This document shows positions 1 through 13,189 of a DNA stretch of 64,000 nucleotides, piece after piece. The notes beneath the pieces are model-generated. The model saw only the letters and a program-made list of their open reading frames with translations. It was not told the DNA's origin and ran no database searches. This DNA comes from Glandiceps talaboti (Eukaryota; Hemichordata; Enteropneusta; Spengelidae): assembly GCF_964340395.1 (NCBI RefSeq), contig NC_135560.1:9928598-9992597 (forward strand). Reading direction: 5' to 3'. The number at the start of each line of letters is the position of its first letter. Position 1 is the stretch's first letter. The translations under genes and the position numbers were made by a program.

Positions 1-90
1 CCTTCAGAAATGATGTCTGGTAGGCTGTCTTCAGTACTGGTTGTTAGATATGGATCGTCTTCATATGTTAGCATTGGTTGATGAGATGCA
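1..90 (-). CDS. SNX24: SNX22/24 exon 6 (C-terminal tail, truncated by window edge)
   Basis: Acceptor TTTTTTCAG at 91-99 (complement), phase 2 in. It encodes SHQPMLTYEDDPYLTTSTED and then SLPDIISEG up to the window edge; vertebrate SNX22/24 share SHQP/HQRP, DPY and a final (V)IEG/VNG block at this place. Confidence 0.9.
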
Positions 91-3000
91 CTGAAAAAAA
101 ACATTACATTTCAAAATTGAGAGATACAAGCTTATATGATAAACTAGCAAACAGTTATTTTTTTTCCCTTTTTGCAAATCTCTTTTATCATTGCTATTGT
201 TAATAAAAATATGATGTAGGTATTGTACGACATAGAAAGAAGTTAATTTGTTTTATGAAATTAAATACATTGTACATCATTTTTTTTTTTTAATGTTACT
301 TTGAAACTGTATATAAGCTTAGTGTAAAATAGGAAAAAGTTAGCTTCTTACACAATGAAAATCACAGATCCTGAAACAAATTATCGTCTGGCTTGACAAA
401 AGTCTGACCAACATTGCTACATTTTATCATATGGCCAGACAAAATATCTCGGAGACGTTGCTAAATCATATTTGTCTGGCTTGACAAAAAATCTAATTAA
501 CATTTCTAGTACACATTATCATCTCGCATGATAAGAATTAAAGTAAAATTGTTACATTTTAGTCAATTGACTGTCTCAAAAATATCAGAATGAATGTGCC
601 AACATTAGGTTTACCTTTAACCATGTTGTCCTTGTACATTTAACTGATAATTGTATCTCACCGTCAGTGCAAAGAAAGTGTAGCAATGTTTAAGATTTCT
701 GTCCAGCCAAACAATATGTTGTTTCAGGTTTCATGATCTTTGTTGTACATTCTCCCACCATATGGTACATTTTCATACACTTAATATGTCCCCTATTCTT
801 GAATCAGATTACACTTCTCTCTTTCATGTTCAAATACACATGCAATCTTGTCGCCATAATGTAATGTCTGTATGGCAATAGCAGGCTTTATTTATATATA
901 TGCACTCCTGGCAAGTATTTTAATCAGTAAATCTGACTTACCCTGTTTCTCCATCTAAATCATTCAAAGAACTGTGAACAAAAAATGAAAAGAAAAATGC
1001 AGACATAAATTAAGTAAGTAACAGAAGTTGGAAATGTCAAATATACAGCAACTATGACTTCTAGAGATGTCTTCAAAAGTATGGAAATGGTAGATTTCTA
1101 TGTTGTATTTCAGTTCTTAGACTAGTTTTCAAGATAGTTCTACACAGGATAGTTCGAGATACTATTCATAATGGTAACCAGTATTTTTGCTAAGGGCAGT
1201 GAGTAGGTAAAATCTACCAGGGTTCCCATGTCATTTTACCGGGTCCCCAAACAAAATTACCACAGACTCTGGGGAAAGGGTTCCATTTTTACCCCTTTCT
1301 GTTACCGGAGATCCACAACCTTAGCAAAAAACACTGGTAAAACAGAAGGAGGGGGGGGGGGGGGGGTCCTGAAATCACTTCAAATCCGCACAATTATAAC
1401 CAAACAGTAACCTCTGATCTAAACTCTGAAATATTTACAATTCTTTCATTCTTTTTTATACTTGTAAAACATCTGTGAGTTGAAATTTTCATTTGTAACT
1501 TTAAACCCAGAGACCATGCATGAAAATATTACCAAAAGAAGTCTCCTTGTTTTCAATTACTGCATTCTACACTTTAATGACTTGCTGAATTCGAAGTATT
1601 TAGAGAAATTCAATACAGTCTGTGGATAATGAGTATTGGACTAAAAACAGGAAATGCTCCTGGTTCTAGCTGATATTGATATGACTTGCCTACAGCACTC
1701 ACTGGTTGAAATACAGATTTAATAATCTCAAAGTCTTGATTTCTTTCAATACAAAGAATTTGTTAACCAGAAATTGCAGAGTTTCCCTAGCAACAACTAT
1801 GTACATACATTATTTCCCAAGCAACACCTACATACATACATTATAGCGACAAAACGTTACTACAGATCCCTGGAAAACTTGCACGTTTTGATGTAAACTA
1901 TTATAGAACCGGAAATTGACAGTATTATTTAATAAATAATTTATCACATATTGCCTGAGTCTGACTCCCTTGTCCCGCAGTGTTATATTTATAATATTGT
2001 GTGGAGTTGTGATGCTAGAATGGCGAAGGTGGCTGCCTCTCAATCTGCAAGTTGTCAGTTGTAGCCTTCCTGCTCCTATTCGTTTCTCAATGGCTGAAAA
2101 TCCGTGCACAAAATTTGAATTGTGCCCCCATCAACCAAGCTGTACAAATGGGGACCTAGCAGGACATAGGTTGATATGTGAAGGAGACAATGCTATCACA
2201 AACAAGGAAAAAAACAACAGAGGTTGCAATGGATTGTATAACTTCCTAGGAAATTGGTGAAATATACAACAGGAATGTTTTGGTATTATAGATCCATTCC
2301 ACAGTCATAATTGTAAAAGCATTTTGAGGACAGAGTGAGAAAGCATTATTGCATTTTTTTTCCCTGGCTTCAATATGTCAGTTACAGTATCTTTTGAGTT
2401 TAGACATTCCCATATAATGTAGTTGGGCATATGGAATTTCTAGTGTGTATACACTGAAAGATTTATACAAAAATGGCAATTTTGTTAGCATAATTTCAAC
2501 AGAAGCCAGCCAAACAGCCATTTTATTACAACCACCTAAATATGATAAAATCAAAAAAATGAAATATAACTATGTACTTACTCATAACTCAAAGATCGTG
2601 ATGGTAAGTTGCTTATTTGTAGAAATGTAAGTAATGACTTGGGTAAGATATCTTGTTCCATAAGACCCTGCAGTCAGGAGAAGAAATGAACTTTATTATT
2701 ATCTGGCAATGGGCGTACAGTTGTCATGGCAACTGGTATATAATGAAAACTGAAACTGAAATCGATGCAAAATAATCAAATGATGTTGTGAAATTAATTT
2801 TCAATCAGAAAATACTTTCTCTTCTCTTTTTTCAATAATTAACTATTTCACTCCAAGCTATTGTTAGACTTCCTACATAGATGAAGTAATCACCTGGTAC
2901 ACAACCTTGAGCTATTTAGTATTCATTTGAATTCCATTATTAAAAGTGACACAAACTGTAAGTGAATCCCCAATTTTGGCTGCTGTCAGTGCACAACATG

Positions 3001-6000
3001 TACATACACAAAACACACTTGATTTTGATATTTGACCCTGAAGGTCAAAGGGTCACGGTCTTAAAAGAAAGCTTGCCCCTGATAATATGGGGGTAGACAC
3101 TTGAATGGAGTCTCTGTGTATTATAGTTTTAGAGTTATGCTGTAAATATTGATTTTTAGCGATAAGTATGACTGCCATCTGGTCAAATTTGCCTATGTTG
3201 TGAAAGAAAGTGATGTGCATATGTCCCATATGACATGTCACCTTTGTGCCAGGTTTGAAAGAAATCGGATAGTGCATGTCTGAGAAATGTTGTATTACAC
3301 ATGCACGGCCAGATGGATGGAGCCCATTGTAATAGTCCTCCCTTCGAGGGACTAAAAACACATGTACATAAAACACACTAAAGCTTATTAACCTGATAAT
3401 TTGAGTCAAGAAAGCATGATAGGGGTTGGTTGAGTATCATTTACCATGGTACATAGTAATGCGGTAAATTACTGTACCAATATTTTGTCCTGATATAGCA
3501 ATATTTGGACCAATCGAGATGAGTCTATGTATTACAGGTAGGGCTTGTAATGTGTTATTGTAACCTGGATGGTGGTATAAGTTAGTGTTTATTGGGGCAG
3601 ATCTTTACATAATGTCCAAATATGGTACATTTGTCAGATCAGGATACTAGTTACACATTGTTTATATCTTTCTAACAGTTGGGGGTTTGCTCATTTGCAT
3701 GAACAACTTTTGGCTCGTGATTTCTCATTGAGCTCTACAGGATGAAGAGATGGTTCGATACCACTAGTTTAGTGCGATCCGTGCATTGAATCTCAAGATC
3801 TCTAGTTGGTTCATGATTTCTCATTGAGCTAGACGGTGGTAAAGACATGATTCGATAGCATAGGTAGATCTAGACTATATTACCAACACTTTATGAAAAG
3901 ACAACAGTTGACTGGATTGTGGACATTGTGGCTTTGGGATCAGTGTGACAACAGACGGATGATTCTAGTGTATGGTGAGTAACCTGCTGTAGGACATTGG
4001 GTCTGAACAGGCTTGTAAATCTATAACCACGTGACTCTCTAGATATCAGGCGTTGCAGAGAACATTAGGCATTCTAAGGCTACAACAATTACAGATGACG
4101 TAAAGTAAATCTAGTACTAGTAGTACTTGCAGAATATGAAATATGACTTTATGCCTGTAGTGGAATGACTGACCTGTATATAGACTTCTAAGCCTTGTCT
4201 TCTATGTTCCAACACCTTTGAACCCCAATTCTTGACTCTTTTTGGAGGGAATTCTGGTGTGTGAATTGTCTTCTTCAGCTGGTGACAAAAAGAATAAAAG
4301 CAACAACCACAATTAATTGAACAGACCGAAATTATGAAAAACAGCACCAGTGGTTTGAGAACATCAGAACAAAGAAAGTTCAGCAATTTACAAAAAATAT
4401 AAGAAGTCTGGACACTCAATCAACCTTGAAAGCGCCAAGGTTATCGTATGTGAGGATCACTACATCAAATGTCAGGTGAAAGACGCTATCAAGATCAAGC
4501 AGCAACACCCGTCACTTAACAGGGACAAGGTGATGGAAATATCGATAGTATACTGTGTCCCATGACAAGTCTACATCATTGAATTGTATGCTATAACAAC
4601 TGAAGAAGGCTGAATGAGTTAGCCAAAATATACTAGGTAAATTATTTATGCTCTGAATTCAGAACTACTACAAAATATGATTCCAGAGCAAAGAAACAAT
4701 GTTTTAAGTTGTAGAAAGACGACAAGTCTCATGAACATGCAAATGTATATACATGATTTAGTATGTCTGGTCTGCATCATAAAAACAGAAAGACTACAGT
4801 GTGTGATAATGAACAATGTATTGTATATCGGTATGTAGTGTTCTAGGTCATCACACAGAAAGACCAATCTCATAAATATGTATATGTATTGTATATACAA
4901 AGTATATCTGGTCTATGTCTATCAATGTTCTCAATGTTATATCTGGTCAATTTTATGGTCTCCATCAAACCTTCAGACATGGTCTCTCCTTTTTATAAAT
5001 ATTATCTGTCTTTCAATCACGAAGACTGGCATTGTGCAATATGATACAAAGAAAGTGAAAATGGTAAACTGTACAATTACTTTTTCAATAGGGAATATAT
5101 ATTGCTCATGTTTCCAAGAATCAAATACGATAGAACAATTTAGTTACATTGTGAGATAAAGGTCTGTAGTAGACAGATCGAAACATCGCATTAATTTCCA
5201 ATTTATCATTCCAAAGTAACTATAGTACTGTCCTAATTTTTCAATGTTTTATTTACAAATAATTCTAAGTTGTTAAAGTCTAATTTTGTCCATTAATTTT
5301 TTAGATTCAATGCATCATTTACGGGTATCATTACCAGAAATTATCAATTTTCAAAATGTTCTTTTACTAGGGTTCCATTCCAAAAATTATGGTATGAAAG
5401 ACATTTGGTAATAACTGAGATTTTACCAGATTTTCTCAATTTATTCTAAATGCATACATGGATTCTAGAAGCAATAACACTTACTATGGTTGTCACGAAC
5501 TGTCAACAAATGGTCATTCACTATTATAGAAAACACTTCATGGCAACTAAGAGATCGACTTGTTGGTATGGCCTTGGTTTTGGCAGACATGTTAATATTA
5601 GTGTTTTGTCAAGGACAGTAAATAGTATACCTGAGTAGGTAGGTGTTTCCAACCAAATTATGACAGGTAAAGCAGATTTAAAAATCTACCTATAACCAGA
5701 GTATGTAGGTGTTTTACCAAGGTTCTCTCCAATGGTACAAACTGCAGAAATCTCTACATAAGTTTTACCAAATTTCCCCTCTCTCTTGTCGTGGTTCTTA
5801 AAACATTATACAACTATCTATGGGGTTACCAAGGTAACGATAATGGAAGCGTGGATGTTGGAATATTAGCCAGAACATAAATCCTTGGAGATCATCAAAG
5901 TCATCCAGTAGGTGATGGACTATTACCTACAACTTAAACCTTTCGGAATTTACCATATTAGTAAAGGGTCCAATAAATGACCCAAAGGTCAAGGTACGTG

Positions 6001-7358
6001 ATACTTGGACTGGGCGTTAATAATAACATCCTGGCATCTTACCTGTTTGTGTAGTGAGTGAAATTCACTGTATCTCTTCTCTACTGAGTGTGTTCTTCCT
6101 GATATTGTCACAGTTGTGCGATAAACCTGAACATAAAATCACAATATAACAAATAAATATGTTTGTCCTTCTTTGGAAAGTGAATGAAAAACAGAAAAAA
6201 AAAGTGTAATTACAAGTTTAAACCAACTACTTTGATCTATGTCAATTGACATTGGTGTGATTTGCAGAAATACTGACACATGGTAATTTACAAATTACAG
6301 TGAGTTTAAAAAGTACACTTTTGGTGGATATAAGCCATGGAAACTAAAACATCTATATCAACAAGAATAAAATACAAAGTCAGATATTTCATGGGAATAA
6401 AATGAACTTTCTGGATCCACGAATGAACTTTCTGGATCCACGTATTGACATTGTCGTCAGGCATGTGTAAACGCACTTCAACTATTGGATTTTCTAGGAA
6501 CGAATATCAATTCAAATTTCTGTGTTTCATTGACAAATATTAATATTAGACACTTCACGTGTGGCCTTGATGTTTGTAGTAGAGCAAACACATCACTCCC
6601 AAAATATTCACAAATTAAAAAAAAATACAAAAGACTGCCAAGGTTTTTAGCTGGGTACATGAGTAATTTTTATGTTTTCTGTGAGTGTTATGTTTACTTT
6701 TGTAAAACATTATGGTTTGGGATGAGACTGCCTATAAAAGTATAATGTTATCCCTTCGATCAGTCCTGCTTGCATACACGAGTAATCCGGACTCGATTAT
6801 GACAATTGTCCCTCCTATTGCTCCAGTAATATAGACTCATGCACCGTCTGTAAGCAGAACTACCCATCGATATGAACGGATTATTTTTTCGCAAAATAAA
6901 CTGTAATGGTGTTTTAAGAGTCTCAGAGGGTTCCAATACATGCATGTTTGGTATTAGTTCTGGATGTATACGTTATGGGGTTTCGACACGGGTAGACATG
7001 TCGAACCTCGATAACGTGTACATGAGATCTAGCTAAATATGGTATTTGATGCATGTGTTTAATATTATGTGACTGTACATGGAATTGTAACATTAGGTGT
7101 TGATCGTTTTCATAAGAAAAAGTAACATTCCCTTGGACACTTTCGTGGTCGTCGTGGTCACAAAGTGTGCATAAGCTGTAGCCTTTCTTAATATTTCCTC
7201 GTCTTTAACCGCGTACCCAGGTCAACGACACCGTCGCGACTGTATCACATAATAGGGTGACTTGACAATGCGTTACAATGCGTATAATCACTCACCGTGT
7301 ACGGTCGCTCGTCTTCTGCCTCCACCTGGCGAAAACTCGGAACTGATACTTTTATCAT
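1..7358 (-). CDS. SNX24: SNX22/SNX24-type sorting nexin (PX domain), six exons, 3' end outside window
   Basis: Seen: six minus-strand exons at 7358-7296, 6126-6043, 4278-4174, 2667-2582, 971-942 and 90-1, all with GT-AG boundaries and agreeing phases, giving about 145 residues. The protein opens MIKVSVPSFRQ, has the PX core motif EKRYSEFHSLHKQ (Arg of RYSEF is the usual phosphoinositide ligand), then a proline loop FPPKRVKNW and the helix RRQGLEVYIQ, and a tail with SHQP and DDPY. Known: vertebrate SNX22 and SNX24 are small proteins (about 170-190 residues) made of one PX domain plus a short tail; PX domains bind PI3P-type lipids on endosomal membranes. Inference: this is the single invertebrate counterpart of both paralogues; I use the symbol SNX24 for convenience and SNX22 fits as well. 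The start is the only ATG ahead of the PSFR motif in frame. About 13 C-terminal residues should lie left of position 1. It is transcribed divergently from SCAPER. Confidence 0.93.
942..971 (-). CDS. SNX24: SNX22/24 exon 5 (30-nt small exon)
   Basis: A 30-nt exon, phase 2 in and out, acceptor CACAG and donor GTAAGT. It contributes SLNDLDGETG, matching the acidic linker of SNX24. Being a multiple of three with equal phases, it could be skipped without breaking the frame. Confidence 0.85.
2582..2667 (-). CDS. SNX24: SNX22/24 exon 4 (end of PX domain)
   Basis: 86 nt, phase 0 in and phase 2 out, acceptor CTGCAG and donor GTAAGT. It encodes GLMEQDILPKSLLTFLQISN then LPSRSLSY, aligning with the last PX helices of SNX22/24 (pattern LPKxxLxFLxxxxLP). 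It is too short to show as a simple open reading frame and was found by homology plus phase. Confidence 0.9.
3036..3335. repeat. Dispersed repeat, copy 1
   Basis: The stretch with TTTGACCCTGAAGGTCAAAG, GATAATATGGGGGTAGACAC and GATTTTTAGCGATAAGTATG recurs in reverse orientation at about 63755-63907. The sequence is clearly shared, with many point differences. No coding motif is seen; the reading frame that crosses it (3409-3053 complement) is a by-product. Confidence 0.7.
4174..4278 (-). CDS. SNX24: SNX22/24 exon 3 (PX proline loop and helix)
   Basis: 35 codons, phase 0/0, acceptor CACCAG and donor GTCAGT. It encodes LKKTIHTPEFPPKRVKNW followed by the RRQGLEVYIQ helix, the membrane-loop and second basic part of the PX domain. 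Confidence 0.96.
4395..4570 (+). mobile_element. Penelope-like element remnant (C-terminal GIY-YIG region)
   Basis: Reading the plus strand gives SGHSINLESAKVI, EDHYIKCQVKDAIKIKQQHP and SLNRDKVMEIS. This is the familiar C-terminal pattern of Penelope-like retroelements: a His-Ser-Ile block, then ..EAIxIxxHxPxLNRDxG. It is a fragment without a reverse transcriptase. It lies in SNX intron 2, just upstream of exon 3 on the gene's strand. Confidence 0.65.
5150..5240 (+). repeat. Retroelement 3' tail, copy 1
   Basis: GTAGTAGACAGATCGAAACA followed by AATTTATCATTCCAAAGTAA recurs almost unchanged at 18867-18950, where it directly follows a Penelope-like C-terminus. I read it as the 3' tail of that family. 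Confidence 0.65.
6043..6126 (-). CDS. SNX24: SNX22/24 exon 2 (PX domain core)
   Basis: 28 codons in phase 0/0 between acceptor TTCAG and donor GTAAGA. It encodes TISGRTHSVEKRYSEFHSLH, the beta2-beta3 and RYSEF part of the PX lipid-binding pocket. Confidence 0.96.
7296..7358 (-). CDS. SNX24: SNX22/24 exon 1 (start codon)
   Basis: 21 codons, MIKVSVPSFRQVEAEDERPY then T, ending in phase 0 at donor GTGAGT. The ATG is the complement of 7356-7358. The PSFR motif and the following acidic stretch match the start of vertebrate SNX24. The 5' UTR and promoter should lie in the GC-richer stretch just to the right (7359-7400 and beyond). Confidence 0.92.
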
Positions 7359-10223
7359 AACTGCCAGGTACCTCCTCTCCTCGAGGAACACGTTGAAATA
7401 ATATAAGCCAAATTTATGATTTTATATAAAAAGAAGAATACAATTTTAGTGAATTAATGAACAGCACAGCAGCACAACACATCGCGAAGCAAAGAAGCCA
7501 TGTTCGTGTGAAATATAGCGCCCTCACTGACAAAACCATAACGCCCTCACATTTTCCCAGTTTCCACCCACTTTTTCGGAAATCACCCACATGACATACA
7601 TCAAAAAGAATGTGCAAACTCACATATGTGACAACTCCTACAAAAGGTTTACTTTTATTGTCTTGGCATCCGGTGACGCAATCTAAATTGTCCGTACAAC
7701 TTTACATGTACAATGATTTTAGAAGTAAATGAACAGGCCATCACATTAGTCATTATATCATGTCAAGAATATCGCTCAGATAATTATCGTAATCGGGATA
7801 AAAGGTTATAAAAAGTGTAGTCGTTTTTGTACTGAGTATTAAAGATTGGGGTATTATTGAAGACAATATTCAAGTACTCTATGACTTTCTCTATTGCTTT
7901 CTCTATGACTTTCAATAATGTGCACGTGTATGGCCTCTAGATCTAATATTCCTCCTATATTCCTTATTTTCAAAAAGTGCCCCTCCCACACCCTCTCCAC
8001 TAGCGATCATGGGAATGTTGTTTCTACCCCAAATCGAGATTGAAGGGGAAACCCTGCTGGCTAATAAGTATCCGAGTATAAGTTACAACTAAATGTGAGC
8101 CTGAGCTAATACACGTGTGCAACTATTGTTAATGTTAGTATCCAGTCATGCGCGCGTAGATATATAGACGGTCTCCCCCCTTTATGAAACGAGTAGACTT
8201 TACGGCAGATGGGCTTGAGGAGAAAATATTTTGTTTAAAAAATTATCACCCCCCCCCCCTTGCGCTCTCAAAGTATTTCATGTGTTTCATGTCCCGAAAT
8301 CTCGAAACCTCAACAATTTTCGTAGAGCTAATATTCTCTTCAAGGTGTTTACATCGAAACACTATAACACGGTGACGGTATCTTTTTAATATTCGTAAAA
8401 AATACCTAAACGAGAATACTGCGAGTGTCTGTTTACAGCTGTTTACAAGCCCGAGGCTTCGCGATAACACGAAGCGTCGCATGTCAACGAAAGGTTAGCT
8501 CTACGTGATCGATGAGGGCGCACAGTACAAGGATCATGTTCGAGGACAATCATGGCTATACATACGCTGCGGGGTTGTTCCGACTCGTCGATATATCCAG
8601 AGCTAAATCATGGCGTACAATTATGCAGTAGATGTTATCGGTACATACAAAAAAAATTAATTTTAGCGATGTGAAGCTCTGAGGACTGTAAGAAAGTCTT
8701 GGAACAGCTAGACGTGTTCATTTCCTAGTATTAAAGGAGAACTGATAGAAAATGATTCTATCATGAATATAAAAAGTACACTGTTATCAATATATCAAAG
8801 AAATACATAACTAGATTTTTCATCTAAATGTAATCTCATATCTTTTTATTACTAATTCTGTAAAGCCCGGTGTCACAAAGTGGTGACGTGTTTATTGAAA
8901 GTATGTTAACCTGGAAATTGACTTAGGATTGCCCCAAAGACAAAACATTTGTAAGTTGTATGTAAATCAGCAAGTGTTTACTTTGTAATATTATGTAAAT
9001 TAGTTGGTAGTGAATTACCATGTTATGCTGTCAGGTGGCTGAGTTGTTTCTGTTAAATGCAAATTAGGCAAACAGAGAAGTAACATGTTCGATTGACCAT
9101 TCCTACCGCCATGGATTGACATATGGCTAGATTCTGAGGTTTATCATCCACCCAAGTTGATTGACACTCTCACTGACCTATCAGTAACCAGAAACAAAAT
9201 GAGTCAACACAGGAAAACTTGTGGGTATGATAAAATAGAACGTTGAGATTTAGATCTTCTGGCAGTGACGTTTGAGGTGTGAGAGATTTAGCAGCACGTC
9301 TGGAGTGAATACCCACAAATTTGAACCACCATGGATGTATTAGGGGAGCATCAATGGACCCACCAACTTGGAATATATTGCAGTTGGTTTCAGTCGTCTT
9401 GAAACAGGGACAATTGTCACTGCATACAGTGCATATACATGTAATAGACTCAGGAGAGAACTTTAGAGGTGTGAAACAGTGAGTATTAATGGTGATTTCT
9501 GCAAATTCAACACGTGAATAAAAACTAAAATTCATGAACTTGAGCTTAGTAAACAAACAGTCTAGGTCAAGTCTCTTTTTAGTGGTCTGAGGTCAAGTAG
9601 ATATAGTAGGTCAAGGTAGTATCTATCAGTGAATGTTATCATGGGGCAATATTGGAGAGTGAATGCCAACTATCAAACCGTCCAGATTAAAATTTAACTC
9701 GACTCACGACTCGTTCAATTTTAATATCCCTGAACCGTTTCATATACAAACACGACCAGTATGCAGTTTCGGAGTAGAAAAGACCTAGCAGAATTACAAA
9801 GCAGCGATGTGGACATTCTAGTTAATGGATCGCAAAATATTTTTATCCTGAACTCGCCCTATATACTTGTCTGTGATATGTGTAATCTTACCTCAGTCTG
9901 AAGTTTGGAAGCTGACCAGTTGCCCCGGCCTTTTGCCCCCCCCCCCCCACCTGAATCGAAAGTACTTTTAGAAACTTTTAATTCTAGTTTTACTCGACAT
10001 GACAACAGTATATGACAAAAGTTATCGCCTAATTCAAATGTTAGAAATTATTACGAAATGAGAAATGACTTATTGTTCTGTTTGTTCCAAGGAAATTTTG
10101 TGTTTGCATGTTCAATGCCTTAGATACTTACGTTTACCGCAAATCGTGTAAAAGGCTATATTACTAATTTGGGATGCCATTATATGAAGGAAGTGGTGTG
10201 TTCACATATTAATATTAATAGCA

Positions 10224-10281
10224 TATGCCGAGCAGAGAAGAGAGGGACTTGTCTCTTCTCGCGGCTAAGCCGCTCGGCATA
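10224..10281. repeat. Compact nested inverted repeat (hairpin)
   Basis: Outer arms TATGCCGAGC / GCTCGGCATA are perfect, inner arms GAGAAGAGA / TCTCTTCTC nearly adjoin them, and a third dyad GCGGCT-A-AGCCGC sits at 10261-10273. No coding content. Confidence 0.8.
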
Positions 10282-11711
10282 CGTACAAAGATTAGGGACG
10301 ATAGTCACGAGTCTGGCAGCGAGACTAATAAATTAAAATAAGAGCATAACAAAAATCAGTCTGCGCCTTGTCCCGTAATTGGCGGTGGTAAGTTCGTTTA
10401 AAACAAAGAAGTAATCTATCTAATCGGTTTTGTTTGATAGAATAGAACATTTTATCACTATGAAAAGAGACATGCCGGCAATACAACGAGCTATCGTAGC
10501 AATATGAACAACCATGGCATCGGTGTTAACTCGGGGCACAGACAAGGAACTTGCCTGAGCTTGGGGTAAAAATGACGACACCATTTTGCCGACAATTTAC
10601 ACATAATTTGTTCTAATATTCACCACCTCACGGACAATCTTTGAAGTTCGACAGTATTACAGTACTAGATTCAATAACCTCAAAGAATCATAAAAGATTC
10701 CTTTGAATGAACCGATGTGACAGTTAGTATGCATGCGAGACCAATCCATGGACTATAAGTCACTCTTAAGTACATTCATGATCAATCCAACATATTGAAG
10801 ATGTGGAATATGTTGATAGATTATTGGGGCAAAAGGCGGGGGGGGGGGGGCAAAATGACCAGGGGGCAAAGGGCTAGGAGGCAACGGGCCAGGGGCAAAA
10901 GGCTGGGGGACGAAAGGTCAGGGGGCAATGGGCTGAGGGGGGGGGGCAACGGGCCTAAAACCCTGAAGTTTCTTTCTTTTCATTAATTTTTTCCAATCAC
11001 ATTCACTCTGAGGTTCTGCCAGTCAGATTCATATTAATTTTCATTGTTATTGCGCGTAGTAATTATCTGAAGCCAAACCAATAACATGTGTTTGAACCCC
11101 CAGTCTGCACACTGTGTCCTGATAAATGAAGTAATACTAATAGGCAGGATTTGGGTGTTTCCTCGGGGTAATATTTACAGCAAGGGTGTACTGTAACAGG
11201 TGGTTTTGTGGAGTGACCCAAGTCTGGGTACCGGTACTCTAAGAATGGGCATTTTATCCGGACTGGAATTGAAGTGAAAAGTAACATGTTTTCAATGTGT
11301 TCCTATCCTTGTATTAAAGGAATCTCTGCATTGAGTGGTATATGGTAAACTGACATCAGCATGGTTTGGTGTCTATAGTACGTTCATCACTATCATCTTC
11401 AAAAGTACTTGTTGTACACTTGTTAATGGTTTTGAACTAGTAGAGTGAACTGTGTGCACTCGTGGACAAATGATCAACTTTGAACTTTGACTGAAAATAC
11501 TCGCTATATTGGCAAATGAACATTTTTGTTGCAATATCTGGTTGATCACCATCAGTGAATAGGTCAGCAACCGTAAGTCAAACAAGTTTATATGCATCAA
11601 AGTATATTGTGTACTACTTGTAATTTGCATTGTCTATGTGTGAAGTCGATACTTTGAGTTGAATAGTCCAAGTTAGATTGCATTATGTCGATGTTATAGA
11701 TTGTCAATACA

Positions 11712-11713
<2 letters not shown>

Positions 11714-11761
<48 letters not shown>
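11714..11761. repeat. (TG)n microsatellite
   Basis: About 24 uninterrupted TG units in the intergenic region. Confidence 0.95.
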
Positions 11762-11762
<1 letters not shown>

Positions 11763-13189
11763 ATGGGTGAAATTGTCAAATGGTTTCATCTGACATTTAT
11801 TCCTTCTAATATTATTTGGTGTACAGCGTTATTCCTATAAAAATAATACACAGCTTTGAGATCTTCAGAGTGGTTGCTGAAGTTCAAAACAGAGTTATTG
11901 AATATTGTTTTCAGAAGTATATTATGTATTCAACAATATGTTCGATATTTGTACTTTGTACAACTCCATGAGTTTGAACTAAATTGAGGGTCGGCAAGGG
12001 TGTCCCCAATACGATTTACAGAAAAAAATGTGTCGAATTACAAATTACAAAGAAAAAATTTCAATTTTTACATTTACGATGAAAAAAATACAATTTACGG
12101 ATTACGAAGAAAATAAACTGGAGTTTACGCTTTACTATATAATTATAACTGGAAAAGCTGCTGGAAGGGCATTCTAATGCATCTACAACTTGTAAAACTC
12201 ATGACAACATATTGATGATGAGACGAGCTGTCAGTGTCTCCTTACCTTTTTGACAAACTGTTTTGGATGATTGTGGATTGGTTTTAGAGATATAGGCAAT
12301 TCTAAAAGCAGGAGGTAAAACAATACAATATTACGCGGGAACTACAACAATGAGGAAGTAGAGTGACTGACTAGTCGACTTGGGGTGTCTAGATCTCCTC
12401 TCGCCGTTGAAACTTTTTTGAAATTTTGGGGACCAAAAGTATGCGCTCTGGTGTATATTGACGTATTTATGCTGGTTAAAAATACGCACGTCTGATCAAA
12501 ATAGAAATATTGCTTTATCAATGAACAGAGAGAAAAATAAAGAATGTATGACATAGTACATGTATACCATGCTATTAAGTATCGAAACAGTGAACAGAAC
12601 ACGCATCTATTCGGAACAGGGAACCAGTGGAGTCAATTTTGATACAGTGATGCACATGCACAACTCAGTGTTAAACAAAACAATATCAAGCTGTATACAA
12701 CGTAAAGACACGTGCAATTACAGAAATATAATATATTGTAGTCTAAGACCTTTGAAGGAACTAGTGAATGAACTACCGCATTGTTTATCATCCATCCATC
12801 CTCCGAGCTCCGTTGTGGTATTAAACTTGGCGAATCACACAATACTGCATGTTTGCGTTAAGCTGACGAATATCCCATGACATTGACCAATGATCTTTCA
12901 TGTACTTTTAATATTCACATCTCTAAATTCTTCAGTTCAGGAGGAGGAACATTCATTTTTTCCTTTTCATCGACAAATGGCCTTCGTGAGCTTGGAACCC
13001 CCCCCCCCCCCATGACAAAAAGACTGCTATTTCTGCAAAGTGGGTATACGAACATGTGATAAAATAAACTGTTGATTACGTAGTACGCAGACCACCGAAT
13101 TACGATACTACGGACTTTTGCACGTTTTACAAAAACTTGAATATGGCCCTATTACAAAGTACGAAAATACCCCTTGCCCACCCTCTAAA

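Larger units (their letters stand above)
91..7295. other. SNX22/24 introns: content
   Basis: Between the six exons the introns hold a 17-nt poly-G run (about 1350-1366) inside a dispersed CCCATGTCATTTTACC/GGTAAAAC repeat (1190-1345), a dispersed repeat at 3036-3335, a direct duplication around 3711-3770 and 3806-3870 with B-box-like GGTTCGATACC, a Penelope-like remnant at 4395-4570, a direct duplication of about 60 bp (4721-4780 and 4861-4920), and a 20-bp tandem copy at about 6401-6442. I see no further exon in them. Confidence 0.6.

Noticed and set aside
2445-2630. Plus-strand ORF of 61 codons
   Set aside because: It is antisense to SNX exon 4 (2582-2667) and its flanks; no homology of its own.
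3711-3870. tRNA gene suggested by GGTTCGATACC at about 3752
   Set aside because: Only the B-box-like motif is present, in a locally duplicated sequence; no A box or cloverleaf could be drawn.
9170-9556. 128-codon minus-strand ORF as a gene
   Set aside because: Cys-rich and open, but no motif recognised, no splice support and no sign of conservation; may be a worn repeat.
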